A DNA stretch of 64,000 nt from Candidatus Heimdallarchaeota archaeon (lineage in GTDB: Archaea > Asgardarchaeota > Heimdallarchaeia > Heimdallarchaeales > Kariarchaeaceae): contig JADCLS010000012.1 of assembly GCA_026702845.1 (NCBI GenBank), positions 1-64,000 of the forward strand, in the 5' to 3' direction. Shown piece after piece: positions 1 through 9,343 of the stretch. Position 1 is the stretch's first letter, and each line of letters starts with the position of its first letter. The translations under genes were made by a program, and so were the position numbers. The notes under the pieces are model-generated. The model saw nothing but the letters and a program-made list of their open reading frames with translations, did no database searches and was not told where the DNA came from.

Positions 1-80
1 TTGTAAACAACTGTACTACTACGATCAACTATTTTAATCTCAAATCCACAATTGGAACAGTGGTTTTTGTTGGGCGTCAT
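1..80 (-). CDS. zinc-ribbon protein, partial at left edge
   Basis: An open frame reads leftward from an ATG at 78-80 off the window edge. The 26 visible codons encode a CxxC knuckle (HCSNCG) followed by IKIVDRSSTVVY, a layout seen in short archaeal zinc-ribbon proteins where a second CxxC follows. A TATA-like stretch at 101-109, about 25 bp upstream, fits a leaderless start. An in-frame GTG pair slightly upstream could also be the start. The second zinc knuckle would lie outside the window, so the family is a guess and the function unknown. Confidence 0.35.
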   Translation of the reverse strand, partial: MTPNKNHCSNCGFEIKIVDRSSTVVY

Positions 81-418
81 AAATTCAACAATTACCACTA
101 CCTTTTATCTAGAATTTGCACTCATGTGCTCCTGCGCACTATAATATCAGATATTTACTAAATTATTCAAAAAATGAATTGAACATTTGAACTACCCAGT
201 AATTGAGTTTTGGACTAATTGAAGCGCGGGGATTACGAGATGGTGAAAATTAGCCTCAAATTGTATAATTTAGATTACAGAAAAGTTTGTGATTGCATTG
301 ATAGAGAGTTAAGTTATTATAAATTTGTAATATGATTTTAGAAAAGGATTGAAATCTACTGGGTCGGACAATTATCTCCTTCAAGTATGAATTACAAAAC
401 CTAAAATGATATGAAAAC
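81..418. other. AT-rich intergenic stretch, no gene seen
   Basis: Both strands were read. Apart from a TATA-like element near 101-109 that could serve the partial zinc-ribbon gene, no coding frame of credible composition, RNA fold or repeat was recognised. It lies downstream of the sugar dehydratase gene and may contain its transcription end. Confidence 0.4.
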
Positions 419-1450
419 TCAAATTAAAACATTTTTTAGTACATTCACTATTTCTTTAATATTTAATTGAATTTCTTCATTATCTGATATATATGTATTA
501 GCATTTGATTTTCTAAATCCATTCTTTGAAAACATATTTAGGTAATCGGAATTCTTTTCACTCATCATTGTATTTAATCGAACATACATATCATCATTTT
601 CCCATAAAAACTCAATCTCTGATTTGGAAAATAATTCTTCATTCATTTTTTCTCCAGGACCTTTACCTATTATTTTATACCTATTTTCATTTCGATTTTT
701 TAATAATAGAAAAGCTTTGGCTAAATTAATTAGAGTGATTGAAGGCATTTTGAGAATAAATACTTCTCCCATTTCCGCTAATATAGCTGCTACAAATATT
801 AATTCAACGCTTTGAGGTATGCTCATAAAAAAACGAGACATATTTGGATCAGTAATACTAATTTTCTCATTTAATCGTAAACTATTTTTCCAGATTTCTA
901 ATACTGAACCTCTTGATGCTAATACATTCCCGAATCGAACAACTCCAAATTTTGTTTTTGTTGAAATGTTTTGGATACTCATTGCTGAAACTAGTCTTTC
1001 TGCAGCTAATTTTGAACTTCCCATCATATTAGTTGGATTTACAGCTTTATCAGTTGAAATTAAAATGAATTTTTCAATTTTATTTTCTATTGCACACTCA
1101 ATCATATTTTGAGTTCCAATAATATTCGATTTAACAGCTTCAAATGGGTTATATTCACAAACCAAAACATGTTTTAATGCAGCGGCATGAAAAATAATTT
1201 GTACATTTCGTGTAAGACTCAACATCCTCTTCTTATCTCTTACATCTCCAAGAAAAAATTCAATATTGTCAGATGATTTATATTGATTATACATATCATT
1301 TAATTCAGTCTCTCTATTATCGATTACTATTAATTTTTTTGGATTCATATATTTCAATTGATTAATTATCTCACTACCAATACTCCCAAGACCTCCAGTA
1401 ATTAATATAATTTTATTCGAAAAATGTTCAATTATTGTCTGTTTATCCAT
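419..1450 (-). CDS. UDP-sugar 4,6-dehydratase, CapD/WbpM/FlaA1 family
   Basis: A 343-residue extended short-chain dehydrogenase of the Polysacc_synt_2 family, which makes 4-keto-6-deoxy sugar nucleotides (typically from UDP-GlcNAc) for surface glycans. The Rossmann motif TGGLGSIG is at residues 18-25, the family block ALKHV..EYNPFEAVKSN at about 91-109, and STDKAVNPTN at 132-141. The usual catalytic Tyr of YxxxK is replaced by Met143 before Lys147, the Ser-Met-Lys variant known in WbpM, so this need not mean loss of activity. Length fits the soluble short form without membrane domain. A strong Shine-Dalgarno site supports the start. Neighbouring deacetylase and glycosyltransferases suggest a glycan pathway; the exact substrate is inferred. 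Confidence 0.88.
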   Translation of the reverse strand: MDKQTIIEHFSNKIILITGGLGSIGSEIINQLKYMNPKKLIVIDNRETELNDMYNQYKSSDNIEFFLGDVRDKKRMLSLTRNVQIIFHAAALKHVLVCEYNPFEAVKSNIIGTQNMIECAIENKIEKFILISTDKAVNPTNMMGSSKLAAERLVSAMSIQNISTKTKFGVVRFGNVLASRGSVLEIWKNSLRLNEKISITDPNMSRFFMSIPQSVELIFVAAILAEMGEVFILKMPSITLINLAKAFLLLKNRNENRYKIIGKGPGEKMNEELFSKSEIEFLWENDDMYVRLNTMMSEKNSDYLNMFSKNGFRKSNANTYISDNEEIQLNIKEIVNVLKNVLI

Positions 1451-1459
1451 ATTATTTTT

Positions 1460-1465
1460 CTCCTC
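1460..1465 (-). promoter_or_regulatory. Shine-Dalgarno site of the sugar dehydratase
   Basis: On the minus strand GAGGAG lies 9 nt before the ATG at 1448-1450. It is a near-perfect anti-16S match and fixes this start. Many other genes here lack such a site and appear to be leaderless. Confidence 0.7.
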
Positions 1466-1735
1466 AAATAATTATTAAAATATTCTATACATTCAAAATT
1501 TCTTGTCCGAAAATATAATTATACACATACTAAAAGGTTCATTACGATTTTTATATTTATTTATACTGAAAATTTTGTAAGATAAATGATTTTCATGTTA
1601 TGCATGTCACAGAATATCATTAGATTGTAAACTATGTAATCTTCCAATTGCTAATCTCAGTGCAATTGAAAAATTTATTCAATAACCTATGTGCATAAAC
1701 CATGAAATATGATTTGTGACAGATTACATATAATA

Positions 1736-2641
1736 TTATTCGAATTTCTCGTTTCTATTAGTTAAATTCTTTAATAAATCTCGTCCATTAATAAAGGATC
1801 CTTTATATTTTGAAATCATTTTATTAATATTCTTTTCAAATTTATTTCCTAAATTTTGCATTGTGAGCCATCCTTCAAAAGAACCAAAAGATTTCACTTT
1901 TGGTTTTTCTTTTAGTTCGTATGGATGAAAATAAAATGCACTATGACCAGTTTTCAAAGCATAATTTAAAGAAATTATCGAGTATTTATATCCAAATATT
2001 CGCATTGTAATTCCAGATCCTGAAGGTAATTTCAAATATGGAAAAACTGGCCATGGAAATTCCCATAAGGTGGATTTACCAGGTTGAAAAGAATCTGATG
2101 ATAATTTATAAGGATTTATTGGCAATTTACTAAATTTTCCAAATTTTCCTAAAAGGGGCCTTGTTGGTGTAATGCTTGAATCATATAAAATTCCACTTTC
2201 AATTAAGATAGGGATATGTAATGCAGATACGACTGAATTAGGTGCTCGATAACCGATGATAGTATCGCCAGTAAGTTTTTCTAATAATAATTTTGATTTC
2301 ATTAAATCCGATTTGAATATACTAATATTCTCATCATTATAATCTTGATGATGCATATTGTGTAATCCAATTTCATGTCCATTTTCTTTAATTTCTTTTA
2401 CAAGATCAGGATAATAACTAGCAATTTCTCCAGTGAAAAAAAAAGTAGCTGAAATATCATTTCTATCAAACAATTTTAATATTTTCTTCGTAGGTTCAAT
2501 AATTTCTCCAACTGGATGGTCAAGATTATAATATGATTCAAAAAATTGAGTATGTGAATCCCAAATTGAGTTTTTGCTACCAGATGCCCATCTACATTGA
2601 TACCATTCATCCATATCTATTGAAAGGAATATTTTATTCAC
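1736..2641 (-). CDS. polysaccharide deacetylase (NodB domain)
   Basis: A 301-residue carbohydrate esterase family 4 protein that removes N-acetyl groups from a sugar polymer or glycan precursor. SIDMDEW at residues 7-13 resembles the SVDVEDW metal/catalytic block of the exosortase-associated deacetylase branch rather than the canonical TFDDG. TFFFTGE follows at about 66-72, the zinc-binding GHEIGLHNMHH block at 88-98, a GYRAP block, and a late HPYEL motif that usually carries the catalytic His. There is no signal peptide, so it probably acts in the cytoplasm. It sits in the same orientation as the upstream sugar dehydratase, 285 bp away, consistent with a shared glycan pathway. Confidence 0.85.
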   Translation of the reverse strand: MNKIFLSIDMDEWYQCRWASGSKNSIWDSHTQFFESYYNLDHPVGEIIEPTKKILKLFDRNDISATFFFTGEIASYYPDLVKEIKENGHEIGLHNMHHQDYNDENISIFKSDLMKSKLLLEKLTGDTIIGYRAPNSVVSALHIPILIESGILYDSSITPTRPLLGKFGKFSKLPINPYKLSSDSFQPGKSTLWEFPWPVFPYLKLPSGSGITMRIFGYKYSIISLNYALKTGHSAFYFHPYELKEKPKVKSFGSFEGWLTMQNLGNKFEKNINKMISKYKGSFINGRDLLKNLTNRNEKFE

Positions 2642-2826
2642 AATTATTAGATTAATTTATTATTAAAATATCTATCATAGTGTGCAAGTTATTTTGAAAG
2701 AAAAGATGACCAGAATTAGAATTTCAGTAATTTTAGGTTAGATTTTTCATTTTTTTTGGGCGAAAAGGTTTTGTATTTGTAGAATAAGATTTTTATTCAA
2801 TGAATACTTAATTGTTTTGAATCTAG

Positions 2827-4629
2827 ATGAAATTGCGAACTTCAAAACAGAATTTATTCTTATATTTTGCAACAATATTAGTTAGAACCCCTTTAATATT
2901 CAAACTTACAGGAAATGATTCATTTGAAATGATGTTCTATGCAATCAATTTAACTCGTTACTCCTCCTTATTGTATTTGTCATGGATTTCATTATTTGGT
3001 ATATATCCTTATTCTCCACCTCCTCTTCTATCTCTGATAATTCCTTCGATCATTTTTATAATTTCGCAAAGTAGTATCATCTCAATAATAGTTTCTTCAT
3101 ACCTGTATGGTATAATTGGAGTTTTTTTAATAAAAAAATTCTTAGGTAAAATTAAATTAAATTCAAATAAAATATTTTATATTTCATTATTTTATAGTAT
3201 TAATCCTATTTTTTCTCTAAATACTCTCTGGTCAATCGGAAGTAGAGGAGCCCTATTAGCTTTTTTACCCATAATTTATATAACAGCATATAATTTTTCA
3301 TCCCATAGGAATATAAGGAATTTAATTATGTTATTAATATCGACAAATATATTATTATTAATTCATGTTAGTTCTTGGTTATATATTCCTTTTATCTTGA
3401 TATTTATCTTTTTTACTGATAAAAAATTCCATAATTTTATTAGTTTTTGTATTAATTTCAGATTTTTCTATACAACATTAAGCATATTATCGATACTAAT
3501 AGTTTATGTTTCTCTTAAAATTATACCCTTGAGTTCCAATTTTGTCGGTGTATCACATTTACTACCTTTAAATAATATATTATTCGTAGGGATAGAGTTA
3601 ATTGTAGATCTTAATCTGCGAAATGGTGTGTTTTTATTTATTTTAATTCTTACGATATTAATTAATATTAAGAAGGAATTATTTAATCAAACATATTTAA
3701 ACCAAAAAAATTTTTTATATAAGATAATGTTTTTAGGAATCGTCTATTTCTTACCTATAATTATTCTTCCTTATTATTATTCTGTACATATTTTACCCCC
3801 ATTATCCATAATTAGTGGAATTGAAATAGATAATTACTTTTCAGAACATTATCCTATAATTGATCATAAGAAAAAACAACTTTTAAGAAATAGTAGTATA
3901 ATTTATATGTTTTTCTTATTCTTTGTTTTGCCAAGTTTTAAGAAAATGATTCTCTTTCATGTTCAATTTTTCCAATTTATTTTTATCTTTATTTTCTCTC
4001 TTATTATCATTAAAAATAAAATAAAATTTAATATAATTTCAAAATACAAAAATATTTTAGTTCTAATGATTTTAATTTTGTCTTCACAATTTTATACACA
4101 CTCTCTTGTTATAGAAAATTCGGATTTCCAACAGAATCATTTAACTTTAGAGGAGATGGATTTAGGTAATTATTTGTTAAATTTAGATATAAAAGGGAGA
4201 TTGATTTCAATGCATCACTTAATTGCACGGAGATTATCTGGTTTTACAGGAATCCCCTTTTATTATGATATAAGTGGAGCATCTAGCTTATTAATTCATA
4301 ATAATATCACATCAGATGATATATATACTACTAAATTAAAATTAGAAAAATTTCAATCAAATCCTATTTTATATGAATATAATTCTAATAAATTAACTAT
4401 AAATATGAGAAAGTACATACTCTCTCACTCTTTTAATGATAGTTTCTCACAAAAATTATTAAAAACACAACAAACTGATTATATTATATCTGTTAATTTT
4501 AATTATGGAAATTTCACTGATGTATATTCAAACGTTAAAAGTAGATTTTTTGCTGATTTGGTACAAATGGAAAAATTAGAATTATCATTTTCTATTGGAT
4601 ACTATGAGTTATATCGGATAATTTATTAA
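2827..4629 (+). CDS. polytopic membrane protein, possible GT-C glycosyltransferase
   Basis: A 600-residue protein. Roughly the first 430 residues are a run of hydrophobic segments (ten or more predicted membrane helices) and about 170 C-terminal residues look soluble. This helices-then-tail layout, together with the glycan neighbours, resembles GT-C lipid-linked-sugar transferases or oligosaccharyltransferase-like proteins, but no diagnostic acidic DxD or WWDYG-type motif was recognised. The gene is extremely AT-rich, more so than the housekeeping genes downstream. It is divergent from the deacetylase across a 185-bp gap that should hold both promoters. Function is not assigned beyond an integral membrane protein of the glycan island. 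Confidence 0.7.
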   Translation: MKLRTSKQNLFLYFATILVRTPLIFKLTGNDSFEMMFYAINLTRYSSLLYLSWISLFGIYPYSPPPLLSLIIPSIIFIISQSSIISIIVSSYLYGIIGVFLIKKFLGKIKLNSNKIFYISLFYSINPIFSLNTLWSIGSRGALLAFLPIIYITAYNFSSHRNIRNLIMLLISTNILLLIHVSSWLYIPFILIFIFFTDKKFHNFISFCINFRFFYTTLSILSILIVYVSLKIIPLSSNFVGVSHLLPLNNILFVGIELIVDLNLRNGVFLFILILTILINIKKELFNQTYLNQKNFLYKIMFLGIVYFLPIIILPYYYSVHILPPLSIISGIEIDNYFSEHYPIIDHKKKQLLRNSSIIYMFFLFFVLPSFKKMILFHVQFFQFIFIFIFSLIIIKNKIKFNIISKYKNILVLMILILSSQFYTHSLVIENSDFQQNHLTLEEMDLGNYLLNLDIKGRLISMHHLIARRLSGFTGIPFYYDISGASSLLIHNNITSDDIYTTKLKLEKFQSNPILYEYNSNKLTINMRKYILSHSFNDSFSQKLLKTQQTDYIISVNFNYGNFTDVYSNVKSRFFADLVQMEKLELSFSIGYYELYRIIY

Positions 4630-4912
4630 ATTAAAATCAATTAAATTTAAAAGTATATTATATTATATTATATGTTAAAAATGCCTCTACATTTCCGCAA
4701 AAGCGGGTTGAATTTTGAAAATTATCTTATTTTAGTTCATTTCACAGTATTTACTTCTCATTTTTAGATAATGTTTCTCTCTGATGTATTCTTTCTTCAA
4801 TCTATTCCGATCATTTGATGTGTATTTTTTTGTTGGAATGTAATCAGTAATGTATTCCTGACATAACTCACAATATGTTCTTGAGAATTGATCATTCCTG
4901 ATCATTAAAATC

Positions 4913-5105
4913 ATGCAAGAATTGAATGAATGGATAACTGATCTTAGAGATCGATTACTCAAAACTGAGAGTATAGGAAATGACTGAAATTATTAATGAA
5001 TTCTCTGATAAACTACCAAAGGCCTTGTATGCTGGTTTTCAGCGATCGAAACTGATCCACCACCTGAAAATTAGATGCGCAATGGATTTTTTACCTTCAA
5101 ATTAG
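4913..5105 (+). pseudogene. possible remnant of a decayed gene
   Basis: Two short plus-strand frames follow each other with an ATGA-type overlap. The first, 24 codons from 4913, begins MQELNEWITDLRDRLL; the second, 41 codons from 4980 to 5105, contains DKLPKALYAGFQRSKLIHH. Both have protein-like composition and look like pieces of one frame-shifted gene. The family was not recognised; a transposase relic is one possibility. The opposing minus-strand frame at 4732-4962 overlaps the first piece, so at most one strand was ever coding. Confidence 0.25.
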
Positions 5106-5255
5106 CGTAAGCTACCTAAAATTTTCGTATTAAATTTACCATTCTATTAATTAAATACAGATTTTCTCTAATCTTTTCATGATTTTATTGAACTATCAAG
5201 TGTGATTTGCACGTTCTACCTTGATTTTTTTATTCTACCTGTACTCCAACTTCTC

Positions 5256-5270
5256 CTCTCTCTCTCTCTC
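5256..5270. repeat. CT dinucleotide run
   Basis: Fifteen bases of uninterrupted alternating C and T, just past the 3' end of the minus-strand GT2 gene. It is a simple repeat; no function is evident. Confidence 0.6.
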
Positions 5271-5291
5271 ATATAATAATTGTCACTTAGA

Positions 5292-6182
5292 CTATTTGGT
5301 TAAAACTCTGTCCAAAAAGATAACTAGTATTACATAGAAAATGAAACTAAGTGCATAAATTTCAAATGAGAATGCTCCAATTAACAAAAAATATAGAATC
5401 GGATAAAATAGACCTATCAGATAAAGTACATTAATTAACTTTGAAATCTTTGAATTTTTACTAAAACTCGTAATTCTTTGGAGCCATAAAAGAAATAAGA
5501 ACCCAGATAATCTAGGAATAAAATCTGAATAACTGATAGTTGATTTTTCTTCTCCATATATTGCAGGAATTGGAACATCTGAAATTGAAATTTGTAAAAT
5601 TGCTAATTGAGATAATAAACTAGTTTCGAATAAATACCTTTTTTTCAATTTTGACAGATTTATTTTGTAGTAACTTTCTCTCGAAATAATAGTATAACCA
5701 TTTTGACTGTCTCCTATATTCCAGGTTCCTAAAGAGATAGATGTTAAAAATTCAATAATTTTATTACCAATTTTCCTTACGAATGGCATTTTCCTGTTAT
5801 CTGATAAAAATCTATTACCTTTTACATATCCTAATTTATTTTTAATTAACTTATCGAGTAAGATTGGCAAGTAGATTGGATCCATTTGATTATCTCCTGC
5901 TAATACTGCAACATAATCACACCCATTATCAAAATTATATTCATGAGCTTTTAGTATACTTGCCCCTACCCCTCCATTTACTTTAGAATCAATAATTTTT
6001 ATATGCCTTTCAGGGTATTCCGAAATTGCTTTATTAATTTCATTTAGAGTATGATCTTTACTCTTGTCATTTACAACACAAATCACATCAACAAAAGAAG
6101 GCACAGAACTTATAGTTTTAAAAATCAACTTTTCTTCATTGTAGGCAGGTATTGATACACCTATCTTGTAATCCATATACAT
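5292..6182 (-). CDS. family 2 glycosyltransferase (DPM1/GtrB-like)
   Basis: A 296-residue GT-A-fold enzyme that transfers a sugar from a nucleotide donor, probably to polyprenyl phosphate. SIPAYNEE at residues 10-17 and the VNDKSKD block at about 37-43 mark the nucleotide-binding half. AGDNQMDP at 95-102 supplies the metal-binding acidic residues, and GNRF and a late GEEKS block fit the dolichyl-phosphate-sugar synthase branch. Two hydrophobic helices near 240-290 anchor the C-terminus, as in GtrB-like members. Met1 and Met3 are both possible starts. It is divergent from the GT4 gene over a 172-bp shared promoter region. Confidence 0.88.
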   Translation of the reverse strand: MYMDYKIGVSIPAYNEEKLIFKTISSVPSFVDVICVVNDKSKDHTLNEINKAISEYPERHIKIIDSKVNGGVGASILKAHEYNFDNGCDYVAVLAGDNQMDPIYLPILLDKLIKNKLGYVKGNRFLSDNRKMPFVRKIGNKIIEFLTSISLGTWNIGDSQNGYTIISRESYYKINLSKLKKRYLFETSLLSQLAILQISISDVPIPAIYGEEKSTISYSDFIPRLSGFLFLLWLQRITSFSKNSKISKLINVLYLIGLFYPILYFLLIGAFSFEIYALSFIFYVILVIFLDRVLTK

Positions 6183-6324
6183 ATATTTGTATCTATAAAA
6201 AAAAATAATTAAGATTTGTTTTTCTTATTAAGGAAAATTGATAACTCAACTCAATAGTTTAATCTTTCTTATTGAATCAATTTAGCAAACCAAATTGATT
6301 GGTTGATGTGTTAAATATTGAAAT

Positions 6325-6334
6325 GTATAAATAA
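6325..6334 (+). promoter_or_regulatory. TATA box for the GT4 gene
   Basis: GTATAAATAA lies about 25 bp before the ATG at 6355 and no Shine-Dalgarno site intervenes, so the transcript is probably leaderless. Confidence 0.55.
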
Positions 6335-6354
6335 AACCAAATCATATACAAAAC

Positions 6355-7431
6355 ATGCTTATCTGTATACTAGGATCAGCAAAAAGCGTTCATATTCAGA
6401 GATGGACTGAATATCTAGTAGAGCAAAAATTTCAAGTTTATTTAATATCTTATGAGTGGGATTTTTTTCCAATTAAACATATCAAACAATATATTATATC
6501 AAGTTCAAAATTAAAACCTAAACTAATAAAAAATATCATAGAACTAAATAATATCGTGAAACTTATAAAGCCAGATATTATAAATGCTCATTACTTAACA
6601 AAATATGGTTTTATTTCTTCTTTCATTAGATTTAAAAATAAAATTAATACTACTTGGGGAAGTGATGTGCTTTTAGATCCAAACGTTTCTTTATTTTGGA
6701 AGTTAATATTTAATTTTACTATCTTCAATTCTAAAATTATTCATTCTAACGGGAGGAAAGTCACTCACAAATTAATTAGTAACTTCATTAAACCAAAAAT
6801 AATTAGAGAAATTCATTTTGGTGTAAATATTCAGGATTTCATTAGCTTGAATAAATCACCTAATAGATCAGATCTTAGAATAATTTCCACAAGGTCACTC
6901 TATCCAGTATATGATATCTCAACATTATTAAGAGCTTTGAAGATAGTTATCAGTAATAATAACTTTAATCATGAGATCAAGTGTCTTATTCTAGGAGATG
7001 GACCCGAAGCTAGTAAATTAAAATTGATAACTGATAAGTTACAATTAAATAGTAATGTTGAATTTATAGGTAAAGTCAAAAAGGAAGATATAGCTAGTTA
7101 TCTAATTAATTCTGATATTTACGTATCTACGTCATTATCAGATTCAAGTTTATCTCAAAGCACAGGTGAAGCTATGATAGCCGGTTTACCCGTTATTGTG
7201 ACATCTGATCCTGAAAATAGATTATGGATTAAAGAAGGCAAAAATGGATTATTTTTTGATGGTAAAAATTATGTTACATTAGCTTCACAAATCATAAAAC
7301 TAATTCAGAATGAAAACTTGCGAATTTATATGGGGCAAAACAATCAAAATGTTATTAAAAAGTATAAAAACCATCAAATTCAAATGGAAAAGGTACTTAG
7401 GATGTATAAAAAGGTGAATAAAGAAAAATGA
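6355..7431 (+). CDS. family 4 glycosyltransferase (GT-B fold)
   Basis: A 358-residue retaining glycosyltransferase. The N-terminal acceptor half opens with a LGSAKSVHIQRW strand-loop, and the C-terminal Glycos_transf_1 half has LILGDGPE near residue 215 and a conserved GEAMIAGLPVIVT block near 273-285. The first Glu of the usual Glu-x7-Glu pair appears replaced by Ser in SDSSLSQSTGEAM, a variation seen in parts of the family. It is cytoplasmic and likely works on the same lipid-linked glycan as the neighbouring GT2 and flippase. Donor and acceptor cannot be read from sequence. Confidence 0.85.
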   Translation: MLICILGSAKSVHIQRWTEYLVEQKFQVYLISYEWDFFPIKHIKQYIISSSKLKPKLIKNIIELNNIVKLIKPDIINAHYLTKYGFISSFIRFKNKINTTWGSDVLLDPNVSLFWKLIFNFTIFNSKIIHSNGRKVTHKLISNFIKPKIIREIHFGVNIQDFISLNKSPNRSDLRIISTRSLYPVYDISTLLRALKIVISNNNFNHEIKCLILGDGPEASKLKLITDKLQLNSNVEFIGKVKKEDIASYLINSDIYVSTSLSDSSLSQSTGEAMIAGLPVIVTSDPENRLWIKEGKNGLFFDGKNYVTLASQIIKLIQNENLRIYMGQNNQNVIKKYKNHQIQMEKVLRMYKKVNKEK

Positions 7432-7632
7432 AGTGATTATTTGTCAGCAATATTTTAATTGAATATTAAGAAACCATATCCAAAATGAAAAAATTACGTA
7501 AATTAGTAGATTCATCTATAATTGTTAGATTCACAACCTCTTTGTTTTGTATGGCTGGATTACCTGATGGTTTATTTTATTATTAAATATTATTGAAATA
7601 GGCTGATCGATTTAATTTTGATATTTCTGAAG

Positions 7633-8886
7633 TTAATTAATTGGTAATTGTGTATAGAATAATTTGAAGTAAATTGAAGAGATAACGGAATGAAAAAAGA
7701 AATAAATTAAAAAAGAAAATAAAAGTGATAGAATTTTTGTAGGATTTATTAAAGAAATATAAGTCAAAACCATAATTAGACTTGCAAATTTTAAAAAAGC
7801 ATCTTGACGAAATAGCATTCGACCTTGAAATAATCCGGATAAATTTATTGATATCATCTGAAAAGATAAAATAATTATTAATAACACAGTGACTTGATAT
7901 TCAATAATTACATTTATTTCCAAAAATAATAAAATCCTATTTATAAAATTTATTTTATTCAAAACAAACATTAGTGCTTGAAATGGAATAAGAATAAAGG
8001 TAAAAGTTTTTTGATAGAGATTTCTGATAAAGTTGTGTGGATTGTTGATTTTCTTGCTATATAATATTAGTGTTAATCCAAAATTTGATAAAATCAAGGC
8101 ACTCAAACTTAGAAAAATTAAAACTATATCAAACGTGATTAAATTTTGAATTCCAATTTCATTTGAGATATATCTATAAAGAACTAATGTCACACCAGAA
8201 GTAGAAAAATCAGAAATTAGAACTAGGATAGATTTTTTGATTAAATCCATAATAGAATCCTTAATTTCATTATTAAACTTAAATCTAAAATATTTTCGAG
8301 CAAAAGTGGATAAGGTTATTAATGAGATAAAAATTATTGGAGAACTATAAGCTATAACATAAAATTCATCATTCTTATTACCCTTAATAATTAAGTAAAT
8401 TGAGAATATTAACCTTAAAACCCCCCATGAAATCAACATTAATGTTATGTTTTTTAAAAAACCGAGACTTCGGCCTAATGCATTGAAATTTATAAAAATA
8501 CCGTGTAAAAAAAGACAGATGCCCAGAATAATGCTAGTAAAAAGGCTATATCCATTCCTAAGAGAAATATATGAAATAATCAAACCAGAAATTGTTGATG
8601 TGATGAAGGTAATTATTATACTTGCATCGATATATGGTTGTTTATCCTGTATTATTTTGATATCATAATCTCCGGTAAACATTTGTGTCAATGGGCTATG
8701 TAAGTTGAAATGTGCAAATACCAACAAAAAAGTGTAAATTGCCCAAATATATACAAAATTACCATATTCTACATTGTTTAGTACTCTCATCATGATAATC
8801 CTAACTAAATAACTAAGGCCTTGTGATATTATACCACCTATTAATAATAAGCTCGTATATCGGATACTTTTGTTGATGACATTCAC
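7633..8886 (-). CDS. Wzx-like polysaccharide flippase (MOP superfamily)
   Basis: A 417-residue, almost wholly hydrophobic protein with about 12 predicted membrane helices. Its start, INKSIRYTSLLLIGGIISQG, is typical of O-antigen/teichoic-acid type flippases, and RIIMMRVLNNVEYGNFVYI matches the early loop in which these proteins carry a conserved Gly. It would move lipid-linked oligosaccharide across the membrane and completes the set of dehydratase, deacetylase and glycosyltransferases in this island. It is convergent with the GT4 gene. Family assignment rests on overall hydrophobic layout and the N-terminal signature. Confidence 0.75.
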   Translation of the reverse strand: MNVINKSIRYTSLLLIGGIISQGLSYLVRIIMMRVLNNVEYGNFVYIWAIYTFLLVFAHFNLHSPLTQMFTGDYDIKIIQDKQPYIDASIIITFITSTISGLIISYISLRNGYSLFTSIILGICLFLHGIFINFNALGRSLGFLKNITLMLISWGVLRLIFSIYLIIKGNKNDEFYVIAYSSPIIFISLITLSTFARKYFRFKFNNEIKDSIMDLIKKSILVLISDFSTSGVTLVLYRYISNEIGIQNLITFDIVLIFLSLSALILSNFGLTLILYSKKINNPHNFIRNLYQKTFTFILIPFQALMFVLNKINFINRILLFLEINVIIEYQVTVLLIIILSFQMISINLSGLFQGRMLFRQDAFLKFASLIMVLTYISLINPTKILSLLFSFLIYFFFHSVISSIYFKLFYTQLPIN

Positions 8887-8972
8887 TATATAAAAATTAA
8901 AAGTAAAGATAAAAGTTTGTGTTTATAATAATTTATTCATGTAAAAAAAAAAACTATGCTTGAAATATTCCC

Positions 8973-9343
8973 CTAAATCAATTTTCCACAAACCAATCCT
9001 TTACAATTCTGGCCCATTTTTGAAATTTCTGGTACAGCTTCTTTCAATACGAAAATGGAGCGATAGCACCTCAAACCGCGGTTTTGAGCAGATAAGGTAT
9101 CTGATTTGCAATTTTCGAGTATTTGACTGATCTCAGATGCTTCTCCCAATTCTCTTGCAAATACCCAGAATTCCGAGCTTCGCAGGAAAAATCAGTGAAA
9201 AAATTTCATGTTCAGAACCCTAATGAAATCCCCCTAAATCATCCTGATATACGGTTCCAAGGCATTATTAGTCCTAGAGATTTCTCTGGATACTCCAAAT
9301 ATGCAAACAATCTTCCAATCCATGCTATTGTCTGTTTTTGCAT
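8973..9343 (-). pseudogene. decayed gene fragments, family unknown
   Basis: Two minus-strand pieces look like former protein. A 34-codon frame (9343 down to 9239) contains IAWIGRLFAYLEYPEKSLG, and a 72-codon frame without a start (9191 down to 8973) contains FARELGEASEISQILENC and RGLRCYRSIFVLKEAVPE. They are separated by stops and a frame change. The composition is unlike random AT-rich spacer, so a broken gene, possibly a transposase, is likely. A plus-strand frame at 9123-9395 covers the same bases but has poor composition. No family could be named. Confidence 0.35.

Larger units (their letters stand above)
4630..5291. other. intergenic stretch with decayed coding fragments
   Basis: About 660 bp without a confident gene. 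It begins with an AT-repeat tract (4654-4673) and a small perfect hairpin (CCGC, AAAA loop, GCGG at 4695-4706) 66 bp past the preceding stop. A 76-codon minus-strand frame (4732-4962) and short plus-strand frames are present, none convincing as an intact gene. The right part holds a CT dinucleotide run. Confidence 0.4.

Noticed and set aside
4695..4706. Hairpin as a transcription terminator
   Set aside because: The stem is only 4 bp and no T-run follows; archaeal termination does not need such a hairpin.
4732..4962. 76-codon minus-strand frame with a CxxC
   Set aside because: Composition and lack of start signals do not support a gene; it overlaps plus-strand coding debris and has no recognisable domain.
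7485..7586. 33-codon plus-strand frame (MKKLRKLVDSS start) between the GT4 gene and the flippase
   Set aside because: Protein-like composition but very short, without promoter or ribosome-binding site; too weak to list as a gene.
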